From positions 1-64,000 of the forward strand of contig DATENM010000018.1 of the NCBI GenBank assembly GCA_035275065.1: a stretch of DNA of 64,000 nucleotides, written 5' to 3'. The notes beneath the pieces are model-generated. The model was not told where the DNA came from. It did not search any database and saw nothing but the letters and a program-made list of their open reading frames with translations. Shown here in pieces: positions 25,873 through 35,178 of this stretch. The position numbers were made by a program, and so were the translations under genes. Position 1 is the first letter of the stretch. Every line of letters starts with the position of its first letter. Source of the DNA: Blastocatellia bacterium. GTDB lineage: Bacteria > Acidobacteriota > Blastocatellia > UBA7656.

Positions 25873-25921
25873 GCCCTTTCACGGCGGTAACACGGGTTCA
25901 AATCCCGTACGAGTCATCCTT
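25873..25921. repeat. Right attachment site (49-bp direct repeat copy 2)
   Basis: Identical over 49 bases to 12,849-12,897, covering the anticodon-to-acceptor half of tRNA-Glu and five bases beyond. It is not a complete tRNA: the sequence before it does not form the 5' half of the cloverleaf. Confidence 0.92.
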
Positions 25922-26013
25922 ATCATCCCAGGAAGTTACAAGCAGGGTAGTAGAACTGGGTTCTAGTGTGCCTGAATAGTTAATTCGTGATGATGAAGAA
26001 GTGGTGAAAATGT

Positions 26014-26205
26014 TTACACGGACGTGAAGCGGTCTATGACTCCCTTAGCGATTTGAAGCGCCGTTTCTTTCTTTGAGTACAGCATAGTCGGCCTATTCCC
26101 ACTTATTGCGGGAATCCGATATGCCCATCCTTTGCCACTACCCGTAAGCTGGATTTCGTGGCCCTTATATTCTTCTGTGTGGTCTTTCGTAGATGCTCTC
26201 GACAA
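26014..26205 (-). CDS. Small hypothetical protein, coupled to the upstream small gene
   Basis: A 63-residue frame starting with TTG, six bases after a GGGGGA that lies in the end of the preceding gene. It contains EEYKGHEIQLTGSGKGWAYRI and SKKETALQIAKGVIDRF. It is in the same frame as the gene before it (26,209-26,367), separated by a TAA and one codon, so the two might once have been one protein. It lies just outside the right att site. Function unknown. Confidence 0.5.
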   Translation of the reverse strand: MSRASTKDHTEEYKGHEIQLTGSGKGWAYRIPAISGNRPTMLYSKKETALQIAKGVIDRFTSV

Positions 26206-26208
26206 CGC

Positions 26209-26367
26209 TTATCCCCCGGTCACTAAAACGCGCACCTTATGCTCAGGATAGCGTTTCAGATGATTCGTCACTTCTTGTTTGGACTCCGCGTGTTCCGGAC
26301 AACGTTTCCCATTCCATTTACAGGTTTGGCAAAGCGCGAGCCATTCTTTCTTCACTTGTTTAATCAT
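26209..26367 (-). CDS. Small cysteine-containing hypothetical protein
   Basis: A 52-residue protein with a very good ribosome-binding sequence (AAAGGAGAATA before the ATG at 26367). It begins MIKQVKKEWLALCQTCKWNGKRC and continues with HAESKQEVTNHLKRYPEHKVRVLVTGG. Three cysteines in a CxxC-x5-C array could bind metal. It is below the size usually annotated. Its stop is followed two codons later by the TTG of the next small gene. Confidence 0.55.
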   Translation of the reverse strand: MIKQVKKEWLALCQTCKWNGKRCPEHAESKQEVTNHLKRYPEHKVRVLVTGG

Positions 26368-26459
26368 TATTCTCCTTTGAATGAGCAATTATACCACACT
26401 GCTTGTGAATAATTGAAGTATTGACCTGCCATTTACAGAGGCGGTTCATCTGACCTGGC

Positions 26460-27464
26460 TCACCAGATTGCCAGCGGCATTGCGAATGTAGCAAACACCT
26501 CTTCGCCAATCGCCTGTAGCCAGCGTGCGGCGCGCTCTAAGGCCGCCTGTGATTGGGCGGCGACTTTAAGGAAATCGTCGCTCGCCCTTTCAATCTGCGC
26601 GGCGTCGAACGGCTCAAGCGATTCAATCAGCGGCAGCCTCGCAATGGCCGTGGTCACGGCCCGCAATTCTCCGTTGATGGCGTTTACCCGTCGCGCCGCG
26701 TCGGTCGTGATTGCCGCGCTTTCCTTCCCGATCAGCAAGGATTGCAGCCGCTCCGCCTCGCGGAAAATCTCTGCGAGCCCAGCGCAGTTGTAATCGATCA
26801 TCTCGCCGAGCAGGGTTAGCCTGTCTCGTCCGCTGAAGCTCGCCGCCTTGCGGTCGTTGAGGGTTTCCACATGATTCAACTCGGCGCTGAGATCATCGGC
26901 CCGAAGACGCTTCGCATACTCGGCCCACTCAAGCCCGCTCATCGGCGGCTCCAATCCGTAAGCGCGGCGCACAGCCCGGCAGCGGTCGCTGCCTGCTTCA
27001 AACGCCCTGCAAGAGGTCGGGCGCAATTCGTAGATCGCGCAGCGGGCATGCTCGCCCACGCTTCCCGTAAAGGCGATGCAGTGGCCCCGGTCTGGCTCGC
27101 GCCGCAGCCAGCGCGTCTTCGGCCCGCTGACCTCGCCCGCCTCCCACACCATCCATGTCAGACGGCGCGGCGTCGGATCACGATCAAGCACGGCGATTTG
27201 ATGGAAGAAAGCGCAGCAAGCGCCGCAGGTCAGGCAGTCGGGCAGAGCCTCTACGCTCAGCTCAAAGAGGCTTTCAGCAACCGTCTCCGCAAGCCGGTCA
27301 GTCGCTTCGTCGGCGACAACGACGCCGGCCCGCCGCTGGCCGAGTTGTGCGAGCATCTCGGCAAAGTGCGCCTCGCTCATGCCGCGCTTGCGGGTCAGTT
27401 GCACCAACCGCGCCGCCGCGACTGGCGTCGGTCTGATCGGCTGATCGGCGTCGGTAACATTCAT
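26460..27464 (-). CDS. YkgJ-family cysteine-cluster (CxxCxxC) protein
   Basis: A 334-residue protein. The start at 27464 is chosen because its ATG overlaps the mutM stop as ATGA. Residues about 76-190 carry the YkgJ/UPF0153 cluster: LTCGACCAFF, then GHCIAF, CAIYELRPTSCRAFEAGSDRC, which is a putative Fe-S or zinc site. The C-terminal 130 residues are helical without recognised domain. Proteins of this family are widespread and poorly understood. Some are suggested to be metal-dependent oxygenase-like or Fe-S donors. It is translationally coupled to mutM, suggesting co-regulation with base excision repair, but no mechanistic link is known to me. Confidence 0.85.
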   Translation of the reverse strand: MNVTDADQPIRPTPVAAARLVQLTRKRGMSEAHFAEMLAQLGQRRAGVVVADEATDRLAETVAESLFELSVEALPDCLTCGACCAFFHQIAVLDRDPTPRRLTWMVWEAGEVSGPKTRWLRREPDRGHCIAFTGSVGEHARCAIYELRPTSCRAFEAGSDRCRAVRRAYGLEPPMSGLEWAEYAKRLRADDLSAELNHVETLNDRKAASFSGRDRLTLLGEMIDYNCAGLAEIFREAERLQSLLIGKESAAITTDAARRVNAINGELRAVTTAIARLPLIESLEPFDAAQIERASDDFLKVAAQSQAALERAARWLQAIGEEVFATFAMPLAIW

Positions 27465-28285
27465 CGCTGGCATCTGGGACAGAAGAAGGTCGAGCGCCCG
27501 GCAATTACCTGGGCGCGAATCGATGTTCGGCAGGTGCGGCACGGCTCGCCTTTGCGCCCGTAGACCCGCAGGGCGGTCTGAAAGTAGCCGGCATTACCCT
27601 GGCTATCGCGAAAGTCGCTGAGCGTCGTGCCGCCCTGACGTATCGCGTTGCGCAAGACACGCCTGACAGCCATGGTCAGCCGCCGCCAGCGTTCGCGGCT
27701 GATCTGCCCCGCGGGCCGCAACGGGTGAATCCCGGCCAGAAACAGCGATTCGCTGGCATAGATGTTGCCGACCCCAACAATCACCTGCTGATCCATTAGG
27801 AAATTCTTCACAGGCTTTTTCGATCCACGCGAGCGCGCGAAAAGATAATCGGGGGTAAAGTCTGCCGCGAGCGGCTCAGGCCCCAGACGGCGGAGCGGCG
27901 CATAATCGCTCAACTCTGACTCGGCGAGCGCCACGACCATGCCGAAGCGGCGCGGATCACGAAAGCGCAGCTCCAGCCCACCATCGAGCGAGAAGATCAC
28001 ATGGTCGTGCTTATCGAATGGCACGTCCGCGGACACCAGCAATAACTGTCCGCTCATGCCGAGATGGACGATCAAGCGGCTGCGGTTATCAAAGTGAATG
28101 ATCAAGTATTTGGCGCGGCGCGAAAGCTCTGTGACCCGCTGGCCGGCGATCAGCTCATGGAGCTGCGCTTCGGCGACCGGCACGCGCAGCCTGGCGTCGC
28201 GCACGCGAATCTCAGTAACTGTTCGGCCCGGCAGCCGCGTCAACAGGCTGCGGCGGACGGTTTCGACTTCCGGCAATTCGGGCAT
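27461..28285 (-). CDS. mutM: Formamidopyrimidine-DNA glycosylase (Fpg/MutM)
   Basis: A 274-residue base-excision repair enzyme that removes 8-oxoguanine and formamidopyrimidines and nicks the strand. The start is the ATG giving MPELPEVETVRR; after Met removal, P1 and E2 are the catalytic residues. The H2TH segment includes LMDQQVIVGVGNIYASESLFLAGIHP, and a C-terminal zinc finger is formed by CRTC...CPRC. The length fits the family. It is divergent from mutY, which removes adenine opposite 8-oxoguanine, so the two halves of the GO system sit side by side. A 21-bp perfect hairpin lies between them. Confidence 0.96.
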   Translation of the reverse strand: MPELPEVETVRRSLLTRLPGRTVTEIRVRDARLRVPVAEAQLHELIAGQRVTELSRRAKYLIIHFDNRSRLIVHLGMSGQLLLVSADVPFDKHDHVIFSLDGGLELRFRDPRRFGMVVALAESELSDYAPLRRLGPEPLAADFTPDYLFARSRGSKKPVKNFLMDQQVIVGVGNIYASESLFLAGIHPLRPAGQISRERWRRLTMAVRRVLRNAIRQGGTTLSDFRDSQGNAGYFQTALRVYGRKGEPCRTCRTSIRAQVIAGRSTFFCPRCQR

Positions 28286-28301
28286 AGGCTTTACCGACAG
28301 G

Positions 28302-28359
28302 CGACCGCCGACAGACGACAGACGCGGCTCGTCGGTCATCTGTCGTCTGTCGGCGGTCG
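28302..28359. repeat. Perfect 20-21 bp inverted repeat between mutM and mutY
   Basis: CGACCGCCGACAGACGACAG at 28,302-28,321 is perfectly complementary to 28,340-28,359, with one further pair inside and a 16-base loop. It lies between the divergent starts of mutM and mutY, 17 bases from the mutM start. It is either an operator for both or a dispersed palindrome. Confidence 0.75.
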
Positions 28360-28397
28360 TTTATGCTACCCTGAATTTTCCCACAGGAATCAATCGG

Positions 28398-29543
28398 ATG
28401 GAAAGTGACGGCTCCGCACATGCGCGCAACCATCAAGTCTTCCCGAGCCATCGCTCGCGGAGCAGACTGGTCGCCCGGTTGCTCGATTGGTTTGCCAAAC
28501 ACAAGCGCCCGCTGCCGTGGCGGGCGGCGCGCGACCCGTACCGCATCTGGATATCCGAAGTCATGCTGCAACAGACGCAGGCGGCGACGGTGATTCCTTT
28601 TTACCGACGGTTCCTCGAACAATTTCCAAACCTTGCCGCGCTCGCCGCCGCCGATGACCGAAGGTTGATGAAAGCATGGGAGGGACTTGGCTACTACGCC
28701 CGCGCGCGCCATCTGCGCGCCGCCGCGCGAACCATTCTTCGCGAGCATGGCGGCAAGCTCCCCGCATCGCCAGAGGCATTGCGACAACTGCCGGGCTTCG
28801 GGCCATACACGGCGGCGGCGGTTGCCAGCCTGGCCTTTGGCGCCGATTGCGCCGCCGTAGACGGCAACGTCCTGCGCGTGCTGGCGCGCGTCTATGCCGT
28901 TGATGCAGACATTCGCCGGGCGACGACGCGCCGTCGAGTGCAACAGCTTGCCGACGCGCTGATGCCTGCGGGCCGGGCCGGCGCGTTCAACGAAGCCTTG
29001 ATGGAACTGGGCGCATTGGTCTGCAAGCCTAAACGCCCATTGTGTCACGAATGCCCCATTCGCCGCTTCTGTCGCGCCTTTCAAGAAGGCCGCGCAACGG
29101 CCTTTCCGGTGAAATCAGCGCGGCCCGCCGTGCCGCATCACGAAATCGCTATCGGCGTCGTGCATCGCCACGGCAAAGTGCTGATCGCGCTGCGCCCGGC
29201 TGAAGGGCTGCTCGGCAATCTCTGGGAGTTCCCCGGCGGCAAACGCCAGCCCGGCGAAACGCTCGCCGAATGCTGTCGCCGCGAGATTAAAGAAGAGACC
29301 GGTCTCGATGTCGAGGTCGGCGAATCGTTTGCCATTGTGCCCCATTCGTACACCCATTTTCGCATCACGCTTCACGCGTTCCACTGCCACTACCAGGGAG
29401 GCCGCGCGGCGGCGCGCCTGAGTCAGGCGGTGCGCTGGGTTAAGCCAGATGAGCTGGACAATTACGCTTTTCCGAAAGCCAACAAAGAGATCATCGCGCA
29501 ACTCAAATCCGTCAAGACAGGGGAACAATTGCCGACTCGATAG
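28398..29543 (+). CDS. mutY: Adenine DNA glycosylase (MutY) with Nudix-type C-terminal domain
   Basis: A 381-residue enzyme removing A mispaired with 8-oxoguanine. The helix-hairpin-helix/GPD domain (about 30-235) includes ISEVMLQQTQAATVIPFYRRF, LPGFGPYTAAAVASLAFG and the catalytic aspartate in AAVDGNVLRV. The [4Fe-4S] loop is C-x6-C-x2-C-x5-C (CKPKRPLCHECPIRRFC). The C-terminal domain (about 250-370) contains an apparently intact Nudix box, GKRQPGETLAECCRREIKEETG, whereas in most MutY proteins this box is degenerate and only reads 8-oxoguanine. ATG at 28398 is preceded by AGGA; the long upstream frame extends into the intergenic hairpin and is not used. Confidence 0.95.
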   Translation: MESDGSAHARNHQVFPSHRSRSRLVARLLDWFAKHKRPLPWRAARDPYRIWISEVMLQQTQAATVIPFYRRFLEQFPNLAALAAADDRRLMKAWEGLGYYARARHLRAAARTILREHGGKLPASPEALRQLPGFGPYTAAAVASLAFGADCAAVDGNVLRVLARVYAVDADIRRATTRRRVQQLADALMPAGRAGAFNEALMELGALVCKPKRPLCHECPIRRFCRAFQEGRATAFPVKSARPAVPHHEIAIGVVHRHGKVLIALRPAEGLLGNLWEFPGGKRQPGETLAECCRREIKEETGLDVEVGESFAIVPHSYTHFRITLHAFHCHYQGGRAAARLSQAVRWVKPDELDNYAFPKANKEIIAQLKSVKTGEQLPTR

Positions 29544-29999
29544 CCTCAACGGACTTGCCAGACCCGCGCGTGGGTCATTTCGGCCAGCCTGAAGATTTTT
29601 CGCCTCCCTGCGCCCAAAATAGTTGAAAGCGCCGCCGGCCTTATGGTAAGGTGCGTGGTCATGCAAAACCGTTGAGCTTGATAAAAGCCATAATAGATTT
29701 TTCCAGATTCGAGTCAAATTGGCCGCCACAGCGCTTCCCCCGCCGGGTTTGTGTCATTAAGTCGCCTGGGAATCGGAACTCGGTTTCGAGTTTGAGTCAA
29801 AAGCTGATTTGAGAGCTTATTGAGGCATCCACGGTGGGGCCGCGCGCTTGAGATATTTGCAGATATAGCGGGGCTTAGACGAAAGATTGAAAGGAACCCG
29901 AAAGGGGAATATCAGTTGCTCTTGAGTTTCATACGCCTGTACAGCGGCTCACAAAAGCAGGCCCGAGCCATGCAGGTTGCTTGATTCCCGTTTAATCAT
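29544..29999. other. 456-base intergenic stretch without a recognisable gene
   Basis: No convincing reading frame, tRNA, known riboswitch core or long palindrome was seen. The final part before the radical SAM gene (about 29,820-29,960) contains short stems such as AACCCGAAAGGGG, so a structured leader is possible, but I cannot assign one. Confidence 0.5.
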
Positions 30000-31037
30000 A
30001 TGAGAACGACAAGCAAGCTGAAGATTTATCTACGCGAATTCAAGTTTCTCGCCAAGGGCGTCTTGTCGACCGGGCACCCGATACTCGCTCATATCATCCC
30101 CATGCGGCGTTGCAACCTGAGCTGCACCTATTGCAACGAGTACGACGACGTTTCAAAGCCGGTGCCGTTCGCGGTCATGCAGCGGCGACTGGATAAGCTG
30201 GCGGCCCTCGGCACGACGGCCATCATTATTAGCGGCGGCGAGCCGCTCTTGCACCCGGAGATTGATAAGATCATCGCCCGCATCCGCCATCATAAAATGC
30301 TCGCCTGCATGATCACCAACGGCTACCTGCTGACCCGCGAGCGCATCGAGACGCTGAACCGCGCCGGCCTCGAATACATGCAGATCAGCATCGATAACAT
30401 CAACCCCGACGAGGTCTCGAAAAAGAGCCTGCGCTTGCTCGACAAAAAGCTGCAATGGCTCTCGGAGCTCGCGGAGTTCAAGGTCAACATTAACTCGGTG
30501 ATCGGCGGCGGCATCAAGACGCCCGAAGACGCGCTGGTGATCGGCAAGCGCGCCGTCGAGCTCGGATTTTCCAGCTCGCTCGGCATCATTCACGATGGCC
30601 TCGGCACGCTCAAGCCGCTCAAGGGCGTCGAGCGCGAGGTCTATCAGGAGATGAAGGAGATCGGCAAGAAGGGCCACACGCGCGTCAACCAGTTCCAGGA
30701 CAATCTGGCCGACGGCAAACCGAATAAGTGGCGCTGTCGCGCAGGGGCGCGCTACCTCTACATCTGCGAAGACGGCCTGGTGCATTACTGCTCGCAGCAG
30801 CGCGGCTATCCCGGCATCCCGATTGAGGAGTACACCCCCGAAGACATTCGCCGCGAGTACAACACCAAGAAGGCGTGCGCGCCTTACTGCACCATCGCCT
30901 GCGTGCATCAGGTGGCGACTTTCGACAACAAGCGCAAGCCGCAGACGCTGCCGGCGAAAGGCCTCGTCGCCCGCGAATCACTGCAAACGATTCGCCGGGT
31001 TTACCAAATCGAGCAGGCGGAAAAGGCCGAAGCGTGA
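30000..31037 (+). CDS. Radical SAM protein with SPASM-like cysteine-rich C-terminus
   Basis: A 345-residue radical SAM enzyme. The [4Fe-4S]-SAM motif is CNLSCTYC (C38, C42, C45), followed by [14 protein letters not shown]. The barrel continues to about residue 235 ([26 protein letters not shown]). The C-terminus has further cysteines: [21 protein letters not shown], then [12 protein letters not shown], as in SPASM/Twitch auxiliary-cluster domains. Substrate is unknown. It lies 143 bases upstream of a tetraether-synthase-like radical SAM gene in the same direction, so the two may share a lipid- or peptide-modifying pathway. There is no obvious Shine-Dalgarno sequence before the ATG. Confidence 0.88.
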   Translation: MRTTSKLKIYLREFKFLAKGVLSTGHPILAHIIPMRRCNLSCTYCNEYDDVSKPVPFAVMQRRLDKLAALGTTAIIISGGEPLLHPEIDKIIARIRHHKMLACMITNGYLLTRERIETLNRAGLEYMQISIDNINPDEVSKKSLRLLDKKLQWLSELAEFKVNINSVIGGGIKTPEDALVIGKRAVELGFSSSLGIIHDGLGTLKPLKGVEREVYQEMKEIGKKGHTRVNQFQDNLADGKPNKWRCRAGARYLYICEDGLVHYCSQQRGYPGIPIEEYTPEDIRREYNTKKACAPYCTIACVHQVATFDNKRKPQTLPAKGLVARESLQTIRRVYQIEQAEKAEA

Positions 31038-31180
31038 TTCATTCTCAATGGAGCGCGCCATTAGGTGGAGAGATTTCGAGAAGGCAATGATGCGCACCAC
31101 TTAATTGAAAGGGTGTGACTTAAACCGAGGCGAAGCGCGTGGGAGTCCGACAGGGCTTCGCTACTGACAGGAGAAAAGAA

Positions 31181-33271
31181 ATGGCAAAAGCAATCAAGTA
31201 CGTGGAGAAAGGATTGGCAGTGACGGCCAATGCCCTGTGGCATGTGTACGAGCCGCTCAATCGCATCAAACCGAATCCTTCTTTCACGCCGAAATGGTCA
31301 GATAAGCCGCTGCTGAAGTCTTACGAGAAGACCAAGCCGCCCCTCGGTTGGCCGCGCACCACCGACAGCCTCTGCCCGAAGTGCGTGCCCGAAATTCGCC
31401 AGCAGATCATTGACGGCAAGCTGCCGCACGAGATTCTGCTCAACGAAAAAGTTGGCGAGATTAAAGCTCAGATCATCGAGCGCGATGGCAAAATCTTGAT
31501 GGTTAAGGACTGTGAAAAGCACGGCCACTTTGAAGACGTGATGTCAATCGACCCGGCTTTCTCAGAACACCTTGAAAAATCCTTCCCAGGCCGCGACATC
31601 CTCGCCCATAACGACGAGAAGCTGCACAACCACGGATCGAGTACCGTCAAGCACGGGCGCGGCTCGGTGTTGACGATTGACCTGACGAACCGCTGCAACA
31701 TGATGTGCGACCCGTGCTTCATGGATGCCAACCAGGTCGGCTTCGTGCACGAGCTGTCGTGGGAAGACATCAAGACGATGCTCGACAACGCCATCTCGAT
31801 CAAGCCGCGCCGCCAGATGTCCGTGCAGTTTTCGGGCGGCGAGCCGACGCTGTCGCCATACTTCTTCGACGCCATTCGTTACGCGCGTAAGGTCGGCTAC
31901 AATTCGGTGCAGGCGGCAACCAACGGCATCGAATTCGCCAAGAGCGCCGAGTTCTGCAAGCAGGCCGCCGAAGCCGGTTTGCGTTACGCCTATCTGCAAT
32001 TTGATGGCATCGGCAACGCGGCGAACGAACACCGCATGGTCGGCAACCTCTTTGACGTTAAGCTGCGCGCCATCGAGAACCTGCACGCTGCCGGCGTCGA
32101 GATCGTCCCGGTGACCACCATCGTCAACGGCATCAACAACGAGCAGGTCGGGCGCATCATCAAGTTCGCGCTCGATAACCCCAAGAAGATATCCTTCCTG
32201 TCATTCCAGCCGGTGTCGTTCACGGGCCGCGACGAAGAGGTCACAGACGAGCGCCGCCACGCCCAGCGTTACACGCTGTCGCACATGGCGCACGACATCA
32301 AGAACCAGACGGGCATCGGCGAGCCGACGCGCGACTGGTTCCCGATCTCGTTCATGAGCACCTTCTCTGATTGGGCCGACCTCGTGCACGGGCCGGACAA
32401 GGAGTGGGGCCAGCTGAGCTGCGGCTGCCACCCGAACTGCGGCATCGGCATGGCGGTGATGATCGATAAAGAGACCAAGGAAGCGGCGCCGGTGACCGCC
32501 TTCCTTGACGCCGACCAGTTCGCCAAAGACTTGATGAGGGTGAACGACGCGGCGCGCGGCAAATTCCTGTCGCTCGTCGGCGCCGGCCTGGCGCTGCTGC
32601 GCAACTATGATCCGTTCAAAGCGCCGACCCACTTCCGCATCAAGGACCTGATGATGAAGTTCGACAAATCATTCGGCGCCAGCGGCAAAGATTACGGCAA
32701 GGTCAGCGGCGACCGCACCGTTCAAGACATCGAGAAGCGCCGGCGCGACCGCTGGAACTTCCTCTTCATCGCCGGCATGTGGTTCCAGGATTTGTTCAAC
32801 TACGACTTCCGCCGCACAGAGCAGTGCATCATCCCCTATGCGACGCAAGAAGGCGAGATCAGCTTCTGCGCGTACAACACGGGTGTGGGCTGGCGCAATA
32901 TCATTGAGAAGATGCACATGACGGCGACGCTGACGAAGTGGTACGAAGAGTATGGCCGCCACGAAATCTTCGCCGGCGGCAAGGCGGTGCCGCTCAACAG
33001 CACGGCGCATTCGCTGTTACTTGATGATGCCATCGTCACCAACGAAGTGCAGCACGACCTGGACGAGCTCGGCATTGCCAAGAACGCCCGCCAGGAGAAG
33101 CAGCGCGCCCGCGCCATGAAGATGAGCCAGCAGGATAACGAGCGCATGGCGAAGCTCTACCGCCAGCACATCCTGAAGGAAGAGTCCGGGCCGGAGGCAC
33201 AGATCGTACAGTTGAAGATCAACAAGCCAAAGCCGCAGACCGACGTCACGCCCGCAGGCTTCGGTGATTGA
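31181..33271 (+). CDS. Tes/MSS-like radical SAM enzyme (candidate membrane-spanning-lipid synthase)
   Basis: A 696-residue protein; ATG 31181 follows AGGAGAAAAGAA. The N-terminal region carries a CPKC pair (C65, C68) and [11 protein letters not shown] (C111, H114), as in the metal site of archaeal tetraether synthase and its relatives. The SAM-cluster motif is CNMMCDPC (C172, C176, C179), followed by [10 protein letters not shown]. The C-terminus has [20 protein letters not shown], then SFCAYN, matching the ending typical of this subfamily. Bacterial homologues have been linked to fusion of fatty-acid tails into membrane-spanning (iso-diabolic acid, brGDGT) lipids, which acidobacteria make. 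The specific assignment among MoaA/PqqE-like relatives is by motif recall, so the substrate is inference. Confidence 0.75.
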   Translation: MAKAIKYVEKGLAVTANALWHVYEPLNRIKPNPSFTPKWSDKPLLKSYEKTKPPLGWPRTTDSLCPKCVPEIRQQIIDGKLPHEILLNEKVGEIKAQIIERDGKILMVKDCEKHGHFEDVMSIDPAFSEHLEKSFPGRDILAHNDEKLHNHGSSTVKHGRGSVLTIDLTNRCNMMCDPCFMDANQVGFVHELSWEDIKTMLDNAISIKPRRQMSVQFSGGEPTLSPYFFDAIRYARKVGYNSVQAATNGIEFAKSAEFCKQAAEAGLRYAYLQFDGIGNAANEHRMVGNLFDVKLRAIENLHAAGVEIVPVTTIVNGINNEQVGRIIKFALDNPKKISFLSFQPVSFTGRDEEVTDERRHAQRYTLSHMAHDIKNQTGIGEPTRDWFPISFMSTFSDWADLVHGPDKEWGQLSCGCHPNCGIGMAVMIDKETKEAAPVTAFLDADQFAKDLMRVNDAARGKFLSLVGAGLALLRNYDPFKAPTHFRIKDLMMKFDKSFGASGKDYGKVSGDRTVQDIEKRRRDRWNFLFIAGMWFQDLFNYDFRRTEQCIIPYATQEGEISFCAYNTGVGWRNIIEKMHMTATLTKWYEEYGRHEIFAGGKAVPLNSTAHSLLLDDAIVTNEVQHDLDELGIAKNARQEKQRARAMKMSQQDNERMAKLYRQHILKEESGPEAQIVQLKINKPKPQTDVTPAGFGD

Positions 33272-33317
33272 TCGGATCGCCGCACGGCGGCTTTGTAGCC
33301 GTCGTCACAATTGAGCA

Positions 33318-33352
33318 AAAGCAAGCCGCCGGGGCAACTCGGCGGCTTTTGT
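33318..33352 (+). terminator. Rho-independent terminator after the second radical SAM gene
   Basis: AAGCCGCCG and CGGCGGCTT form a nine-pair stem with an eight-base loop, preceded by A residues and followed by TTGTATTT. It begins 52 bases past the radical SAM stop codon. Confidence 0.8.
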
Positions 33353-33429
33353 ATTTCTTCCCGCTTTGCCGCCGAGACATTCTCAAAGAGTTGCCGTATA
33401 ATTCGGCCCGGCTTAAGGAGGGCCTCTCA

Positions 33430-35103
33430 ATGATGCAAAAGATCGCGACCGGCTTGCTCTTGCTCACCCTGGCGTTGTCGATCAACGCGCGAACTGGCGT
33501 CGTCCGGCTCATCCGCGCGGATCATTCGGCGCAAGAGAACAATGGCTCATCAACGCTCTGGAACATCACTCCGCCCGCGCCGAAGATTGCCGAGGCCGAC
33601 CGCCTGGCCGAGCTTGCCGCGCGCCGCGCCGAAGTCATGAAACGCGTCGGCCAGCGCGGGCTGCTGATTCTTTTCAGCGGCGTGCCGCACCCGTACACGC
33701 TCGATGTGGATTATCCTTTCCGGCAGGAGAATAACTTTTATTACCTGACAGGGATCAAGCAAGCCGGCGCGACCTTGATCCTCATTCCGGGTGCGAAGAC
33801 GACGCGCGAGATTCTTTTCATGCCGCACCGCAATCCCGCGGCGGAAACCTGGACAGGCCACATGCTCTCGGTCGAAGAATCGCGCGCCCAGAGCGGCGTC
33901 CAGGAAGTCTGGGATGACGCATGGCTGAATGGCTTTCTTGCGGTTCTGGATCCGCGCGCCGGCGGGATACTTTCACAACGCGGCGAGATCACCAAATTCG
34001 AGAGCCCGCGCCTCGAAAGCTGGCGCGAGGAGTTTCGCACTTTGAGAGATGCGATTCGCAACAGCGAAGGCGAGCTTTACCTGCTGCTGCCGCTACCGTT
34101 CCCCAACGAACGCGAGTCGCGCGAGTTCAGATCGGAGCAGACGCTCGCCGCGCAGATGGCGTCGACGGCGGTCGGGCTGACGGTCAAGAATGCCTGGCCG
34201 ATTTTTTCCGAGCTGCGCTTGCGCAAGTCACCCTGGGAATTGCGCCTGCTCCAGCATGCGGTTGATATTACTGCCGAAGCTTTTAGCCGCGCTTACGCGC
34301 TGGCGGCGCCGGGCGTCTTTGAGTACGAGTTGCAGGCCGAGTTCGAATACACCTACCGCCGCCACAACGCCGACTGGGGCTATCCGTGCATCGTCGGCGG
34401 CGGCGCCAACGCGACGACGTTGCATTACGAAACCAATCAAGAAGCGCTGCCGGCCAATGGCTTGCTGCTTATGGACTGTTCGGCTGAGTACGATCACTAC
34501 ACCGGCGACGTGACGCGCACGATCCCGATCAGCGGCAAATTCACGAAGGAGCAGGCGGAGATTTACCGTCTCGTTTATGCGGCGCAGATGGAAGCCATCA
34601 AGCACATACGACCCGGCGTCAGGCTTGCGACTTCGGGGCAGGGGCTGAACAGCAATCCGATCTACACGGCTTCAGCTGATGTCATCAAAGAAGGGTTGCT
34701 GCGGCTCGGGCTGATCACTTCGAAAGACAATGACGAATACCGCATCTGGTTTATGCATGGCTCGACGCACTGGATCGGCATGAACGTGCATGACGTGGGA
34801 GATTACACGACGCCGCTCGCGCCGGGGATGGTCTTCACAGTCGAGCCGGGCATCTACATACGGCCCGACGCCCTGGACATGCTGCCGAAGACGCCGGAGA
34901 ACGAAAAGTTCATCGCCGCGGTGCGCCCGGCCTTCGAGAAGTACAAAGGCATCGGCGTGCGCATCGAAGACGACGTGCTGGTCACGGAAGGCGGGGCGAA
35001 GGTGATGTCCGCCGCCGTCCCTTCCAAACTCGAAGAGGTCGAAGCGGTCATGGCGCGCCTCAAGCAGGAAACGACCCCAGGCCGCCTGCGCAGCCTGAGG
35101 TAA
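33430..35103 (+). CDS. Secreted M24B Xaa-Pro aminopeptidase-like protein
   Basis: A 557-residue protein with a signal peptide ([20 protein letters not shown]); the ATG pair at 33430 has AAGGAGG eight bases upstream. An aminopeptidase P N-terminal domain (about 45-260) contains the [15 protein letters not shown] signature [11 protein letters not shown]. The pita-bread catalytic domain shows the dimetal ligands: D in [17 protein letters not shown] (two aspartates), H in [16 protein letters not shown] in VEPGIYI and E in [12 protein letters not shown]. The enzyme removes N-terminal residues before proline, here outside the cytoplasm. A second, unexported member of this family is encoded at 61,516-62,868. 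Confidence 0.92.
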   Translation: MMQKIATGLLLLTLALSINARTGVVRLIRADHSAQENNGSSTLWNITPPAPKIAEADRLAELAARRAEVMKRVGQRGLLILFSGVPHPYTLDVDYPFRQENNFYYLTGIKQAGATLILIPGAKTTREILFMPHRNPAAETWTGHMLSVEESRAQSGVQEVWDDAWLNGFLAVLDPRAGGILSQRGEITKFESPRLESWREEFRTLRDAIRNSEGELYLLLPLPFPNERESREFRSEQTLAAQMASTAVGLTVKNAWPIFSELRLRKSPWELRLLQHAVDITAEAFSRAYALAAPGVFEYELQAEFEYTYRRHNADWGYPCIVGGGANATTLHYETNQEALPANGLLLMDCSAEYDHYTGDVTRTIPISGKFTKEQAEIYRLVYAAQMEAIKHIRPGVRLATSGQGLNSNPIYTASADVIKEGLLRLGLITSKDNDEYRIWFMHGSTHWIGMNVHDVGDYTTPLAPGMVFTVEPGIYIRPDALDMLPKTPENEKFIAAVRPAFEKYKGIGVRIEDDVLVTEGGAKVMSAAVPSKLEEVEAVMARLKQETTPGRLRSLR

Positions 35104-35178
35104 GATAGCTGACTGGTTGATGGCCGACTGGTCGCACGATACTCACGCTCGAAGTTTGCTTTGCGGAGCAACCGTCTT

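Larger units (their letters stand above)
12849..25921. mobile_element. Integrative element of about 13 kb in tRNA-Glu
   Basis: The left boundary is inside tRNA-Glu and the right boundary is a second copy of the same 49 bases. The unit length from repeat start to repeat start is 13,024 bp. A tyrosine recombinase lies six bases inside the left repeat, pointing towards it, as is usual for tRNA-integrating elements. The DNA inside is much AT-richer than both flanks and uses AGA/ATA codons. Contents are recombinase, zinc-finger protein, MerR-like excisionase candidate, replication ATPase, three XRE regulators, HNH and ArdC-like proteins, a Bell/TPR signalling pair and small unknown genes. No relaxase, coupling protein, type IV secretion, capsid or terminase gene is recognisable. 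It is therefore either mobilised by a helper or is a satellite-like element. Confidence 0.92.

Noticed and set aside
29544..29999. Known riboswitch in front of the radical SAM pair
   Set aside because: I searched for cobalamin, TPP, SAM, c-di-GMP and ydaO core motifs by eye on the plus strand and saw none.
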